A stretch of DNA of 64,000 nt from Pelagerythrobacter rhizovicinus (lineage in GTDB: Bacteria > Pseudomonadota > Alphaproteobacteria > Sphingomonadales > Sphingomonadaceae): assembly GCF_004135625.1 (NCBI RefSeq), contig NZ_SDPV01000002.1, positions 186,001 through 250,000 of the forward strand, given 5' to 3'. A model generated the notes under the pieces. That model ran no database searches. It was not told where the DNA came from and worked only from the letters and a program-made list of their open reading frames with translations. This document shows, in pieces, positions 1-8,489 of this stretch; the stretch's first letter is position 1; the number at the start of each line of letters is the position of its first letter. Position numbers and translations under genes: made by a program.

Positions 1-2
1 CC

Positions 3-1361
3 GATCGCGGGCAGGACGCGATTTCCATCCATCTCGTTGCCCGCGACGGCTTCGAGAATTGGGTGAAGAAATTCTCGGCCGGGCAGCGCGCGGCCCTCGC
101 GGCGCAGAAGTTCACCGGCGGCGGATACGAGGTCGGCATCGTGCCCGACGGCGACGCCTGGTTCGCGGTCGGCGGCGTGGCCGATCCGGCCAAGCTGTCG
201 AGCTGGTGCATGGCGAAACTGGCGGAGTCGCTGCCCGCCGGAACCTACCGGCTCGCGGGTGGAGAACCCGGCCCCGCGCTCCACGGCTGGCAGCTCGCAC
301 AGTACCGTTTCGACCGCTACCGCAAGGATGACGAAGCGACCGGCCCGCGCGTGCTGCTGACCGGCGAGGCCAGGGCGATCGAGCCTGCCCTCGCCGAAGC
401 GCGCGCGGTGTGTCTGGTGCGCGACCTCGTCAACACTCCGGCCGAGGACATGGGGCCCGCCGCGCTCGAGGCGGAATGCGAAGCGCTCGCCAAGACCCAT
501 GGCGCAAAGCTCTCGGTCACCAAGGGCGACGCGCTGGAGCAGGGTTTCCCGATGGTCCACGCCGTCGGCCGCGCCGCCGCGCGGCATCACGCGCCGCGCC
601 TGATGCATCTCACCTGGGGCAAGGAAGGCGACCCGGTGCTCGCGCTCGTCGGCAAGGGGGTGTGCTTCGACTCGGGCGGGCTCGACGTGAAGAACGCCGC
701 CGGCATGCTGCTGATGAAGAAGGACATGGGCGGCGCCGCGCATGCGATCGCGCTCGCGGGCCTCGTCATGGGCGCGAGCCTGCCGGTGCGGCTGCACCTG
801 ATCGTGCCGGCGGTGGAGAATGCGATTTCGGCCAACTCCTTCCGCCCGGGCGACGTGCTCCGCAGCCGCAAGGGACTGACGGTGGAAATCGGCAACACCG
901 ACGCCGAAGGGCGGCTGATCCTGGGCGATGCGCTGGCACTGGCGAGCGAGCACGGGCCGGACCTGGTGATCGACTTCGCCACGCTCACCGGCGCGGCGCG
1001 CGTGGCGCTCGGGCCCGACTACCCCGCGCTGATGACCCGCCGCGACGAAACCGCCGCCGCCCTGATCGCGGCCGGCAAGGCGCACGACGACGAGCCCTGG
1101 CGCCTCCCGCTGCCCGAAGCTTACGTCGAATGGCTCAAGTCGGAGGTTGCCGACACCAACAACGCCCACGCCAACGCCTTTGCCGGTGCGAGCGTGGCCG
1201 GGCTGTTCCTCGACAAGTTCGTCGGCGAAGGCATCGACTGGGCCCACTTCGACACGTTCGCCTGGCGGCCCGCGGCGAAGCCGGGGCGGCCCAAGGGCGG
1301 CGAGGCCTACGGCCTGCGCGCGGCCTTCCATATGTTGCGCCAGCGCTACGGCAACCGTTGA
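3..1361 (+). CDS. M17 leucyl aminopeptidase family protein, 5' end outside window
   Basis: Cytosolic metallo-aminopeptidase that removes N-terminal residues from peptides. The frame is already open at base 3 and runs through the GTG at 63, so that GTG is probably internal and the true start lies upstream. The family signature NTDAEGRL, which holds metal ligands and the catalytic Arg, is present near base 894. Upstream of it, the segment GKGVCFDSGGLDVK supplies the other metal-binding Lys and Asp. About 452 residues are visible, close to the normal family length. Downstream genes lie on the same strand after an 84-base gap. The assignment to the M17 family is firm. Which M17 subtype (PepA or PepB-like) is not decided. 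Confidence 0.93.
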   Translation, partial: DRGQDAISIHLVARDGFENWVKKFSAGQRAALAAQKFTGGGYEVGIVPDGDAWFAVGGVADPAKLSSWCMAKLAESLPAGTYRLAGGEPGPALHGWQLAQYRFDRYRKDDEATGPRVLLTGEARAIEPALAEARAVCLVRDLVNTPAEDMGPAALEAECEALAKTHGAKLSVTKGDALEQGFPMVHAVGRAAARHHAPRLMHLTWGKEGDPVLALVGKGVCFDSGGLDVKNAAGMLLMKKDMGGAAHAIALAGLVMGASLPVRLHLIVPAVENAISANSFRPGDVLRSRKGLTVEIGNTDAEGRLILGDALALASEHGPDLVIDFATLTGAARVALGPDYPALMTRRDETAAALIAAGKAHDDEPWRLPLPEAYVEWLKSEVADTNNAHANAFAGASVAGLFLDKFVGEGIDWAHFDTFAWRPAAKPGRPKGGEAYGLRAAFHMLRQRYGNR

Positions 1362-1445
1362 CGAGCGGCGCGGGGCGCTTGCCCGGGGCGGCGGCAGCGT
1401 TTAAGCGCGCGGCCTGCCAACTTCCGAGGGCCAAGAAGACAACAC

Positions 1446-1787
1446 GTGAGCGCGGCGACCGAATACCATCTGCCTGACGGGCCGATCGGCCTGGAAGGGC
1501 CCGTCGTGCGCCCGGCGCCCGGCACGCTGCCATTGCGCGGCGACCTGGCCCATATCGCACTCGCCGGGCGCTATCTGGCCGCGCATTACGTCGTGCCCCA
1601 GCCGCGCGCGATCGGGCCGGAGGGTGCTGCGCTGCACTTGATCCCGCGCGACGATTCGGACGTCGTCGTCCAGCTCGATGCGGGCACAGCGATCGAGGCG
1701 CTCGACTATGCCGGCGACTGGTGCTGGGCCACCTGCGGCCCCGAGGGACCGAGCGGCTACTTGCGCACCGCCTTGCTCGCGCCATGA
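1446..1787 (+). CDS. SH3-like domain protein, apparently the N-terminal half of a C40 (NlpC/P60) peptidase
   Basis: A 113-residue protein with a GTG start. It resembles the bacterial SH3 region that precedes the NlpC/P60 catalytic domain in sphingomonad cell-wall peptidases often found next to leucyl aminopeptidase. Visible hallmarks are the segment LRGDLAHIALAGRYLAAHY and a C-terminal SH3-like stretch ending GPSGYLRTALLAP. No Cys-His catalytic domain follows: the reading frame stops and argC begins in another frame. The stop codon overlaps the argC start as ATGA, which implies translational coupling. There is no signal peptide. The SH3 call rests on remembered family resemblance. A peptidase that lost its catalytic half is the simplest reading, but a free-standing SH3 adaptor is possible. 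Confidence 0.7.
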   Translation: MSAATEYHLPDGPIGLEGPVVRPAPGTLPLRGDLAHIALAGRYLAAHYVVPQPRAIGPEGAALHLIPRDDSDVVVQLDAGTAIEALDYAGDWCWATCGPEGPSGYLRTALLAP

Positions 1788-2719
1788 CCACGACCGTCTT
1801 CATCGACGGCGCCGCCGGCACGACCGGGCTCGAGATCGTCGGCCGCCTGCAGGACCGCCCGGAGTTCGCGCTGCTCAGGCTCGACGATGCGCGGCGCAAG
1901 GATTCGGCCGCGCGGCGCGAGGCGCTGAACGAATGCGACGTGGCGATCCTCTGCCTGCCCGACGATGCGGCGCGCGAAGCTGTTGCGATGATCGATCCGG
2001 CCTCCGGCACGCGGGTGATCGATGCCTCCAGCGCCCATCGGACGGCCGGGGGCTGGACATACGGCTTTCCCGAACTGGTCGGCCGCAAGGCGGTCGCAGG
2101 GGCCGAGCGAGTCAGCAATCCCGGCTGCTATCCGACCGGCTTCCTCGCCCTCGTCGCCCCGCTCGTGCGCGCCGGGCTGATCGCTACCGACTGGCCCTAC
2201 ACCGTCAACGCCATCTCCGGCGTCTCGGGCGGCGGCAATGCGCTCATCGACCGCTTCGCCCGCGAGGCCGACATCGCCTTCCGTGCCTATGGCCTCGCCG
2301 GCGGGCACAAGCACTTGCCCGAGATGCAACGGCACGCCGGGCTGGCGCACGCTCCGGTCTTCGCACCTGCGGTGGTGCCTGCCTACCGCGGGATGCTGGT
2401 CGAAGTGCCGCTCAACCTGCCGGCGATGGGCCGCAGTGCCTCGCCGCAGGCGCTGCAGACGGCGCTGGCGGAGTTCTATGCCGGATCGCCGATCGTACGC
2501 GTGGCCGGCTATCCGTTCGAAGGCAGCGAGATATTGCTGTCGCGCGACGCCGCGCCGTGGGACGGGCTGGAGCTGTTCGTGTTCGGAGACAAGCCCTCGC
2601 ACGTCCGGCTTGCGGCCGTCCTCGACAATCTCGGCAAGGGCGCGAGCGGCGCGGCGGTGCAGTCGCTCAACCTGATGTGCGGCCTTGCCGAAACCGCCGG
2701 ACTGCGGCTCCCGACGTAG
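1784..2719 (+). CDS. argC: N-acetyl-gamma-glutamyl-phosphate reductase
   Basis: Third step of arginine biosynthesis: NADPH-dependent reduction of N-acetylglutamyl phosphate to the semialdehyde in the cytosol. The 311-residue length fits the short type-2 AGPR family. The N-terminus holds the nucleotide-binding loop GAAGTTGLEIVGRL. The active-site Cys lies in SNPGCYPTG, and the downstream HKHLPEM segment is typical. I chose ATG 1784 because it overlaps the upstream stop (ATGA) and starts exactly at the Rossmann strand. A longer reading from 1721 would only add residues antisense to the family alignment. No other arg gene is adjacent. Expression is probably coupled to the upstream SH3-like gene. 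Confidence 0.95.
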   Translation: MTTTVFIDGAAGTTGLEIVGRLQDRPEFALLRLDDARRKDSAARREALNECDVAILCLPDDAAREAVAMIDPASGTRVIDASSAHRTAGGWTYGFPELVGRKAVAGAERVSNPGCYPTGFLALVAPLVRAGLIATDWPYTVNAISGVSGGGNALIDRFAREADIAFRAYGLAGGHKHLPEMQRHAGLAHAPVFAPAVVPAYRGMLVEVPLNLPAMGRSASPQALQTALAEFYAGSPIVRVAGYPFEGSEILLSRDAAPWDGLELFVFGDKPSHVRLAAVLDNLGKGASGAAVQSLNLMCGLAETAGLRLPT

Positions 2720-2782
2720 GATTCGCCGATTACGCCGTTTGCCAAAACGCACTTGCCGTAGTTCGAAAGCGGTTCCCTCCCC

Positions 2783-2873
2783 CGTCATGCTGAACTTGTT
2801 TCAGCATCCATTCGTCGAACTGCGCTGTCCTTGCTGGTGGCACGATGGATCCTGAAACAAGTTCAGGATGACG
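2783..2873. repeat. Dispersed nested inverted repeat (copy 1)
   Basis: The left arm at 2783-2811 and right arm at 2845-2873 are reverse complements at 27 of 29 positions. Each arm is itself a small hairpin: ATGCTGAA pairs with TTCAGCAT in the left arm, and ATCCTGAA with TTCAGGAT in the right. The two mismatches between arms preserve pairing within each arm, so the short hairpins seem to be what is conserved. A degenerate relative lies at 54552-54646. Elements of this type are common between genes in sphingomonads. The function is unknown and could be mRNA 3'-end protection or termination. Confidence 0.8.
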
Positions 2874-2930
2874 AGGGTGGGCGACGGGTTTCTTCCACAC
2901 GACCTGGATGCATTTACCAACGGCGTAGCT

Positions 2931-3455
<525 letters not shown>

Positions 3456-3460
3456 AATTA

Positions 3461-3482
3461 CCCCTCCCGCTTGCGGGAGGGG
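3461..3482. repeat. Perfect hairpin between glnB and glnA
   Basis: CCCCTCCCGC and GCGGGAGGGG form a perfect 10-bp stem with a TT loop just after the glnB stop and 21 bases before the glnA start. There is no T tract, so it is not a standard terminator. It could be an mRNA processing or stability element that sets the glnB:glnA ratio. Similar GC hairpins recur elsewhere in the window. Confidence 0.7.
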
Positions 3483-3503
3483 AGAAATGAAGGAAGAAAC
3501 CAC

Positions 3504-4913
3504 ATGTCCAAGGCCAAAGACGTCCTCAAGCAGATCGAGGAGCAGGAGATCGAGTGGGTCGACCTGCGCTTCACCGACCCCAAGGGCAAGTGGCAGCACC
3601 TGACCATGACAGCGGCGATGCTCGGCGAGGACGAGCTCGAGGACGGGCTGATGTTCGACGGCTCCTCGATCGCCGGGTGGAAGGTGATCAACGAGAGCGA
3701 CATGATCCTCAAGCCGGATCTGGAGCGGACCTACATCGATCCGTTCAGCGCGACGCCGATGCTGATCCTGTTCTGCGACATCGTCGAGCCCTCCACCGGC
3801 GACTGGTATGGCCGCGATCCGCGCTCGACCGCCAAGCGGGCGGAGAACTATCTCAAGACCACCGGCATCGGCGACACCGTCTATGTCGGGCCCGAGGCCG
3901 AGTTCTTCATGTTCGACGACGTGCGCTTCGAGGATGGCTATGCCGGCTCGGGCTACGCGATCGACGACATCGAACTGCCGACCAACACCGGCCGGGAATA
4001 CGAGGCGGGCAACCTCGCCCACCGTCCGCGCGCCAAGGGTGGTTACTTCCCCGTGGCCCCGGTCGACAGCGCCGTCGACATCCGCGGCGAGATGGTCTCG
4101 ACCATGATCGAGATGGGTCTCAAGTGCGACAAGCACCACCATGAGGTCGCCGCCGCGCAGCACGAACTCGGCCTGCTGTTCTCAACCCTGGTCGAGACGG
4201 CCGACAACATGCAGATCTACAAGTACGTCGTGCACCAGGTCGCGCATGCCTACGGCAAGACGGCGACCTTCATGCCCAAGCCGATCAAGGACGACAACGG
4301 CAGCGGCATGCACACGCACATGTCGATCTGGGACGGCGGCAAGCCGACCTTCGCCGGCAACGGCTATGCCGGCCTGTCGGACAACTGCCTCTACTACATC
4401 GGCGGGGTCATCAAGCACGCCAAGGCGCTGAACGCCTTCACCAACCCGACCACCAACAGCTACAAGCGGCTGGTGCCGGGCTTCGAGGCACCGGTTCTGC
4501 TCGCCTATTCCGCGCGCAACCGCTCGGCGAGCTGCCGCATCCCCTACGGCGCGGGCGACAAGGCCAAGCGCGTGGAGTTCCGCTTCCCCGATCCGATGGC
4601 CAACCCCTATCTCGCCTACGCGGCGCTGCTGATGGCCGGCCTCGACGGGATCCAGAACAAGATCCATCCAGGCGAGGCGATGGACAAGAACCTCTACGAC
4701 CTGCCGCCAGCCGAACTGGCCGACGTGCCGACCGTCTGCGGCAGCTTGCGCGAGGCGCTCGAGTCGCTCCAGGCCGACCACGACTTCCTGCTCAAGGGCG
4801 ACGTGTTCACCAAGGATCAGATCGACGCCTACGTGGAACTCAAGTGGGAGGAGGTCCTGCGCATGGAGACCACCCCCTGCCCGGTCGAGTTCGACATGTA
4901 TTACAGCGCCTGA
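3504..4913 (+). CDS. glnA: Glutamine synthetase, type I
   Basis: Dodecameric enzyme that joins ammonia to glutamate using ATP, the main entry of ammonium into metabolism. The protein is 469 residues, the normal GSI-beta length. The N-terminal beta-grasp contains [11 protein letters not shown]. The catalytic domain shows the metal-binding PEAEFF segment and [10 protein letters not shown]. Tyr398 in NLYDLPPAE is the adenylylation site, so activity should be controlled by GlnE, with PII as the upstream signal. I chose ATG 3504 (preceded by GGAAGAA) over an in-frame upstream start that would begin inside the hairpin. It forms an operon with glnB and ends at a strong terminator. Confidence 0.98.
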   Translation: MSKAKDVLKQIEEQEIEWVDLRFTDPKGKWQHLTMTAAMLGEDELEDGLMFDGSSIAGWKVINESDMILKPDLERTYIDPFSATPMLILFCDIVEPSTGDWYGRDPRSTAKRAENYLKTTGIGDTVYVGPEAEFFMFDDVRFEDGYAGSGYAIDDIELPTNTGREYEAGNLAHRPRAKGGYFPVAPVDSAVDIRGEMVSTMIEMGLKCDKHHHEVAAAQHELGLLFSTLVETADNMQIYKYVVHQVAHAYGKTATFMPKPIKDDNGSGMHTHMSIWDGGKPTFAGNGYAGLSDNCLYYIGGVIKHAKALNAFTNPTTNSYKRLVPGFEAPVLLAYSARNRSASCRIPYGAGDKAKRVEFRFPDPMANPYLAYAALLMAGLDGIQNKIHPGEAMDKNLYDLPPAELADVPTVCGSLREALESLQADHDFLLKGDVFTKDQIDAYVELKWEEVLRMETTPCPVEFDMYYSA

Positions 4914-4937
4914 TCCGGCGGTCGAGAACCAGGAAAG

Positions 4938-4971
4938 GGGCGTCCGGGCACGAAGTCCGGACGCCCTTTTT
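4938..4971 (+). terminator. Rho-independent terminator after glnA
   Basis: GGGCGTCCGG (4938-4947) pairs with CCGGACGCCC (4957-4966) across a 9-base loop, followed by five T. It sits 25 bases after the glnA stop and could also shield the minus-strand gene that ends at 4987. Confidence 0.9.
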
Positions 4972-4986
4972 GCCGTTCTGCCGGGA

Positions 4987-5640
4987 TCAGTTGGGGCCGC
5001 GGACGAGCAGGCCCCGGCGCGCCACCTGCCAGAAGCAGCCGACCAGCAGGAAGACGGCGAACATCGTCAGCCAGTCGAGCGGTGCAGGCGCCCCGACGAG
5101 GCCGCAGTGGGCGAGCAGCGCCCATCCACCGCCGACGATGAACAGCAGATAGAACGCGCTCGCGACCGAATCCCGCGACATCGCGCGCTGGAGCTCGTCG
5201 GTGTGCCGCGCCTGGATCAGCCCCAGCACGTTCGCAAGCAGCAGGAACCCGATGGCGCCGGCCGCCGCTATCCCGCCGCCGATCGGCCCCAGCGGCTCGG
5301 CCAGCACGAGCACGAACAGCGCGCCGCTCAGCGCCGCCATGGCGACGCAGCTGTAGCCGAGCATGAGGCGCTGCTCGCGCAGTTCGTCGGCGTCCTCGAC
5401 GTTCAGGAAGCGCGCACCGACCCGCGGGCTGGCAATCCCGACTCCCACGCCGATAGCGATGAGCAGATAGAGAACGCCCACTACGCCCGCGATCTCGCGC
5501 GACCGCCCGAGGCTCCGCGCCCCCTCTCCATCGACGAGGTTGAGGAACAGCAAGGTGGCGGCAAAGCCCGACACGGCCCCCACGATGACGGGGACGGCAA
5601 GGCGCCGCGCCAGCGACTTCTCCCGATTTGCGACATTCAT
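4987..5640 (-). CDS. Six-span inner-membrane protein of unknown function, paired with an XRE regulator
   Basis: A 217-residue protein with about six hydrophobic segments. The first is near residues 14-37, with others around 53-72, 98-118, 122-145, 165-185 and 192-210. Charged loops separate them, and there is no enzyme motif. The start ATG (5640) overlaps the stop of the upstream XRE regulator as ATGA, so the two are translationally coupled. Such pairs of a short HTH protein and a small membrane protein are widespread, but the job of the membrane partner is not known. I do not recognise a named family and give no function. Confidence 0.75.
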   Translation of the reverse strand: MNVANREKSLARRLAVPVIVGAVSGFAATLLFLNLVDGEGARSLGRSREIAGVVGVLYLLIAIGVGVGIASPRVGARFLNVEDADELREQRLMLGYSCVAMAALSGALFVLVLAEPLGPIGGGIAAAGAIGFLLLANVLGLIQARHTDELQRAMSRDSVASAFYLLFIVGGGWALLAHCGLVGAPAPLDWLTMFAVFLLVGCFWQVARRGLLVRGPN

Positions 5641-5843
5641 AGCTCTGGCTCCCATTCGTCGATGAACAGATCGGGCACCGCCACGCCGAACAGTTTCGCC
5701 ATGCGCAGCGCCAGCGGCAGCGAGGGGTCGTACTTGTCGGTCTCGACCGCATTGATCGTCTGCCGCGAGACACCGAGCCGCCGGGCAAGTTCGCCCTGGC
5801 TCCAGCCCTGTTGCTCGCGATGATCCTTCACGCGGTTGAGCAC
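5637..5843 (-). CDS. Short XRE-family DNA-binding regulator
   Basis: A 68-residue protein that is almost entirely one Cro/C1-type helix-turn-helix. The recognition region reads WSQGELARRLGVSRQTINAVE, followed by the family-typical YDPSLPLALRMAKLFG. It lacks a sensor domain. The GTG start at 5843 is preceded by AGAGGAG at good spacing. It lies upstream of, and is coupled to, the membrane-protein gene. The palindromic array at 5862-5911 covers its promoter, so I infer autoregulation. Confidence 0.9.
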   Translation of the reverse strand: MLNRVKDHREQQGWSQGELARRLGVSRQTINAVETDKYDPSLPLALRMAKLFGVAVPDLFIDEWEPEL

Positions 5844-5861
5844 CGAACGACTCCTCTGCCT

Positions 5862-5911
5862 GTAAAGAGCTCTTTACTGTAAAGACCTCTTGTCAGTCAA
5901 GAGCTCTTTAC
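5862..5911 (-). promoter_or_regulatory. Palindromic operator array over the XRE promoter
   Basis: GTAAAGAGCTCTTTAC (5862-5877) is a perfect 16-bp palindrome. Just beyond it, GTAAAGACCTCTTG (5879-5892) and CAAGAGCTCTTTAC (5898-5911) form an inverted repeat with one mismatch and a 5-base spacer. On the minus strand a possible -35 TTGACT lies at 5895-5900, inside the spacer and arm. A possible -10 TAAAGA lies at 5871-5876, inside the first palindrome, with an 18-base spacer. Repeated sites over both promoter elements suggest repression by the adjacent XRE protein. Confidence 0.75.
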
Positions 5912-5935
5912 AGCCGCGTGTCGCCCGGGCGGGGC

Positions 5936-7243
5936 CTACAGCTTTTCGCCGCGTCCGTAGGGCCCCTGAACATCGCGCTTGATCCAGTCGGCAAGGAGCC
6001 GGAGATAGCCGTCGGTGATCCGCGTGCCCGTCCGCGAGCCGTCGGCGTTCTCGCGGTATTCCATCATGCCGTGATCGGTATCGGGGAACAGATAGACATC
6101 GATCGACTGCCCCGCCCCGGCCAGCTCCGCCAACACCGCGCGCGTCCGCTCGATCGGAGCCTCGCGGTCGTCTTCGGCGAGGACCCAGAGAAGCGGGACA
6201 TCCAGCTTCGCCAGCGCGGCCTTCGCATCGTAGTCCCAGATCAGTTCCAGATTGTCGAACCGCGCACGGCCGATGCGGCGCAGGTCCGCATCGCTCATCC
6301 GCAGCATGTCGCCGCTGTACTCGCCGGCAATGGTCGCGGCCCACGGAGCGTCGCCGATCTCGCGCCGCACGGCTTCGAGCGCCTCGAACCCGCGCGCGAA
6401 ATGCGTGCGCACCAGCTCGGCGGTGGCGTCGGAGAGCCGCTCCACCTGTGCCATCTCATCCGCGGCAAGGCCCATGCGGCGCGCCTCCTCCAGCAATTGC
6501 GCCCGGTCCTCCTCGATCGGCGAGACGACCAGGCCGAAGCCAATGGCGACGAAATCGGCCGGCGTGCGCGTGGCGGCGAGCGGGGCGACCCAGCCGCCCT
6601 GGCTGCCGCCGAAGAAGCCGGTCCTCCCGAAGCGGCCCGCCGCCGCGCTTCGTGCCTTCTCCAGCGCCGCAGCCGCATCGGCCGCGAGCAGCTCGAAGTT
6701 CTGGGTGTAGGTGCCGTCCGACGCACCGGTGCCGCGCTTGTCGTAAACGAAGACGGAAACCCCCTGCGCGGCCAGCATGTAGGCGTAGACGCTGCCGATC
6801 GCGGCGGTCCGTTCCGAACCGTGCACCATCACCACCAGCGGTCGCGCAGGATCGGGCGGCCCTGCCGGCTCGACCAACTGACCGGCAAGGCGGGTGGCGG
6901 CGCTGTCGAATGTGGTATCCGTCTCGCGCGTCTCGCGCCGCGGCCATGACTGCGGTGCGCCATCTGGTCCGGCAACTGTGGCGATATCGCCCTCGCAGGT
7001 GACGGCCGCTCCGGGGCCATCCGTGCTGCCGCGGCGACCGTCGCGGAACAGATAGCGCTGGCCGGAACCGGCGGTACCGGCCGCGCCTAGCACGACGAAT
7101 GCCTCGTCGGCCGTACCATAGATGCCGGGCCGGCACGGGCCCTGCGCCGCGGCCCCCGCGGCCGAAAACGATAACGTCAGCGCCATCGCTGTCCATCGCA
7201 GCATCGCCGATCGCCTTGCGTTTGTGTTCGATAGTCTCGGCAT
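5936..7243 (-). CDS. Secreted alpha/beta hydrolase (S33/S9-like serine hydrolase)
   Basis: A 435-residue serine hydrolase with an export signal: a basic N-region, then the hydrophobic core ALTLSFSAAGAAA and AQG cleavage. The nucleophile elbow is GGSQGGW. The oxyanion region is MVHGSE, the acid is probably in LAEDDRE, and the His is in DTDHGMMEY. The longest frame is supported by AAGGAG placed 6 bases before its ATG. The roughly 100-residue region before the hydrolase fold looks like a small lipocalin- or beta-rich N-terminal domain and is not recognised. It lies 54 bases downstream of an AraC regulator on the same strand, which may control it. The substrate is unknown; ester or peptide are both possible. 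Confidence 0.8.
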   Translation of the reverse strand: MPRLSNTNARRSAMLRWTAMALTLSFSAAGAAAQGPCRPGIYGTADEAFVVLGAAGTAGSGQRYLFRDGRRGSTDGPGAAVTCEGDIATVAGPDGAPQSWPRRETRETDTTFDSAATRLAGQLVEPAGPPDPARPLVVMVHGSERTAAIGSVYAYMLAAQGVSVFVYDKRGTGASDGTYTQNFELLAADAAAALEKARSAAAGRFGRTGFFGGSQGGWVAPLAATRTPADFVAIGFGLVVSPIEEDRAQLLEEARRMGLAADEMAQVERLSDATAELVRTHFARGFEALEAVRREIGDAPWAATIAGEYSGDMLRMSDADLRRIGRARFDNLELIWDYDAKAALAKLDVPLLWVLAEDDREAPIERTRAVLAELAGAGQSIDVYLFPDTDHGMMEYRENADGSRTGTRITDGYLRLLADWIKRDVQGPYGRGEKL

Positions 7244-7297
7244 TCCGATCTCCTTCGCCGGGCGGAATAAGCCGTACGAGGCGCGCAGGATTGAACG

Positions 7298-8110
7298 TTA
7301 TTGCTGCCGGTACCGCTGCGGCGACACGCCCACGACCCGCTGAAACCACCGCGTCAGGTGGCTTTGATCGGCGAAGCCGACATCCAACGCAACCTGCGCG
7401 ATCGGCTCCCCCGCGAGCAGGCGCCGCCGCGCCGCGTTCACCCGGCACTGGTTGCGGTAGGCCATCGGGCTGAGGCCCGTGCTGGCCTTGAACACGTGGG
7501 AAAACCGGAACACGCTGAGGCCCGCGCGCGCCGCGAGGTCGGCCAGTCCGAAATCTTCCGCGAAATGTTCGTCGATCCAGTCGCGCACGTCACGGGCAGC
7601 GTCTCCGCCCGGCGGCGGCGGCGCGGCCTCGGACCCGGTGCGGCCGATCAGCGCATCGACCAGCGCGGCCAGCGCGCTTTGCTGCGCCAGCCGATCGTCC
7701 GGCGCTCTGCTCAAGCGGGCGTGGAGGCCGGCGATCGTGTCCGCCAAAACGGGGTCCGACAACACCGGTGAGGCGAACGTCAGCGGCGCGTCGCCGCACT
7801 CGCCGGCGTAAGCCGCGATGGCGGCAACGGGGAGATAGAACACACGGTAGCGCAATGCCTCGCACCCGAGACTTCGGTTGGAATGCGGTTCGTGCGGGTG
7901 AAGCAGCAAGACCTGGCCGGGCGAGACGGTGTGCGTCCCTCCTCCTACGTTGAGGGCTTCCGCCCCCGCGGTCACGGTTCCGACGACATAGCCGTCATGC
8001 GTATGCACCGGGAAGGCACGGTCGCGGTACGACACGGTGACGAGCTCGACACCGTCGAGGAAGCGCGGCCGCACAAAGGCAGCGTAGTCGTGGCATCGGG
8101 TTGATTCCAT
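7298..8110 (-). CDS. AraC-family transcriptional regulator
   Basis: The N-terminal AraC-type cupin contains FPVHTHDGYVVG and VSPGQVLLLHPHEPH, typical of the AraC_binding ligand domain. The C-terminal half holds the two-HTH AraC DNA-binding domain, with FGLADLAARAGLSVFRFSHVFK and the signature VALDVGFADQSHLTRWF. I chose ATG 8110 (270 residues) because GGAG lies about 5 bases before it. A longer frame to 8176 has almost no ribosome-site spacing. The next gene on the strand is the secreted hydrolase, the most obvious target. The ligand is unknown. Confidence 0.9.
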   Translation of the reverse strand: MESTRCHDYAAFVRPRFLDGVELVTVSYRDRAFPVHTHDGYVVGTVTAGAEALNVGGGTHTVSPGQVLLLHPHEPHSNRSLGCEALRYRVFYLPVAAIAAYAGECGDAPLTFASPVLSDPVLADTIAGLHARLSRAPDDRLAQQSALAALVDALIGRTGSEAAPPPPGGDAARDVRDWIDEHFAEDFGLADLAARAGLSVFRFSHVFKASTGLSPMAYRNQCRVNAARRRLLAGEPIAQVALDVGFADQSHLTRWFQRVVGVSPQRYRQQ

Positions 8111-8489
8111 GTCGTCTCCGGTCGCGCCCAGATAGCCCGCGGCTACCCGATCCCGCAAATCCGCGTCCGCCGCCATTTCCTACATGACCTGAATATGCCA
8201 GACAGGCTCGATGTCCGCTTGTCGATTCGTTACTTGCTCTTGCACCGTATCTGGCGAGACGCAGCGCGAAAGTCTCGGCGGTGTGGCTTTAAAGAAAGGG
8301 AAGTGCACACATGATCTGCGGCTCCCTTTCACAAGTATCTGACGGAAAAAGAAGAAACCGCAAGGTTACACTTTCGTAAAACCGGCACGAACGTCAACGC
8401 CCGTGCCGTCCGGCAAAAAACCATTTTCCTACACGCCCCAATCCTGCCTAATTGCTTTGCCTCGATTCGTTTTCGACGAGGTGAGTTCC
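8111..8489. other. Intergenic region between AraC regulator and lysozyme, with possible leader peptide
   Basis: No conserved gene seen. A 22-codon frame at 8311-8379 on the plus strand has a good ribosome site (AAAGGGA). That site is also the left arm of an 8-bp inverted repeat: GAAAGGGA at 8294-8301 pairs with TCCCTTTC at 8323-8330. Folding would hide the ribosome site of the tiny frame. No known leader or riboswitch is recognised. The rest is unremarkable and somewhat AT-richer than its surroundings. Confidence 0.35.

Noticed and set aside
5107-5823. 238-codon plus-strand frame across the membrane protein and XRE genes
   Set aside because: It lies antisense to two coupled genes with good starts and recognised HTH content.
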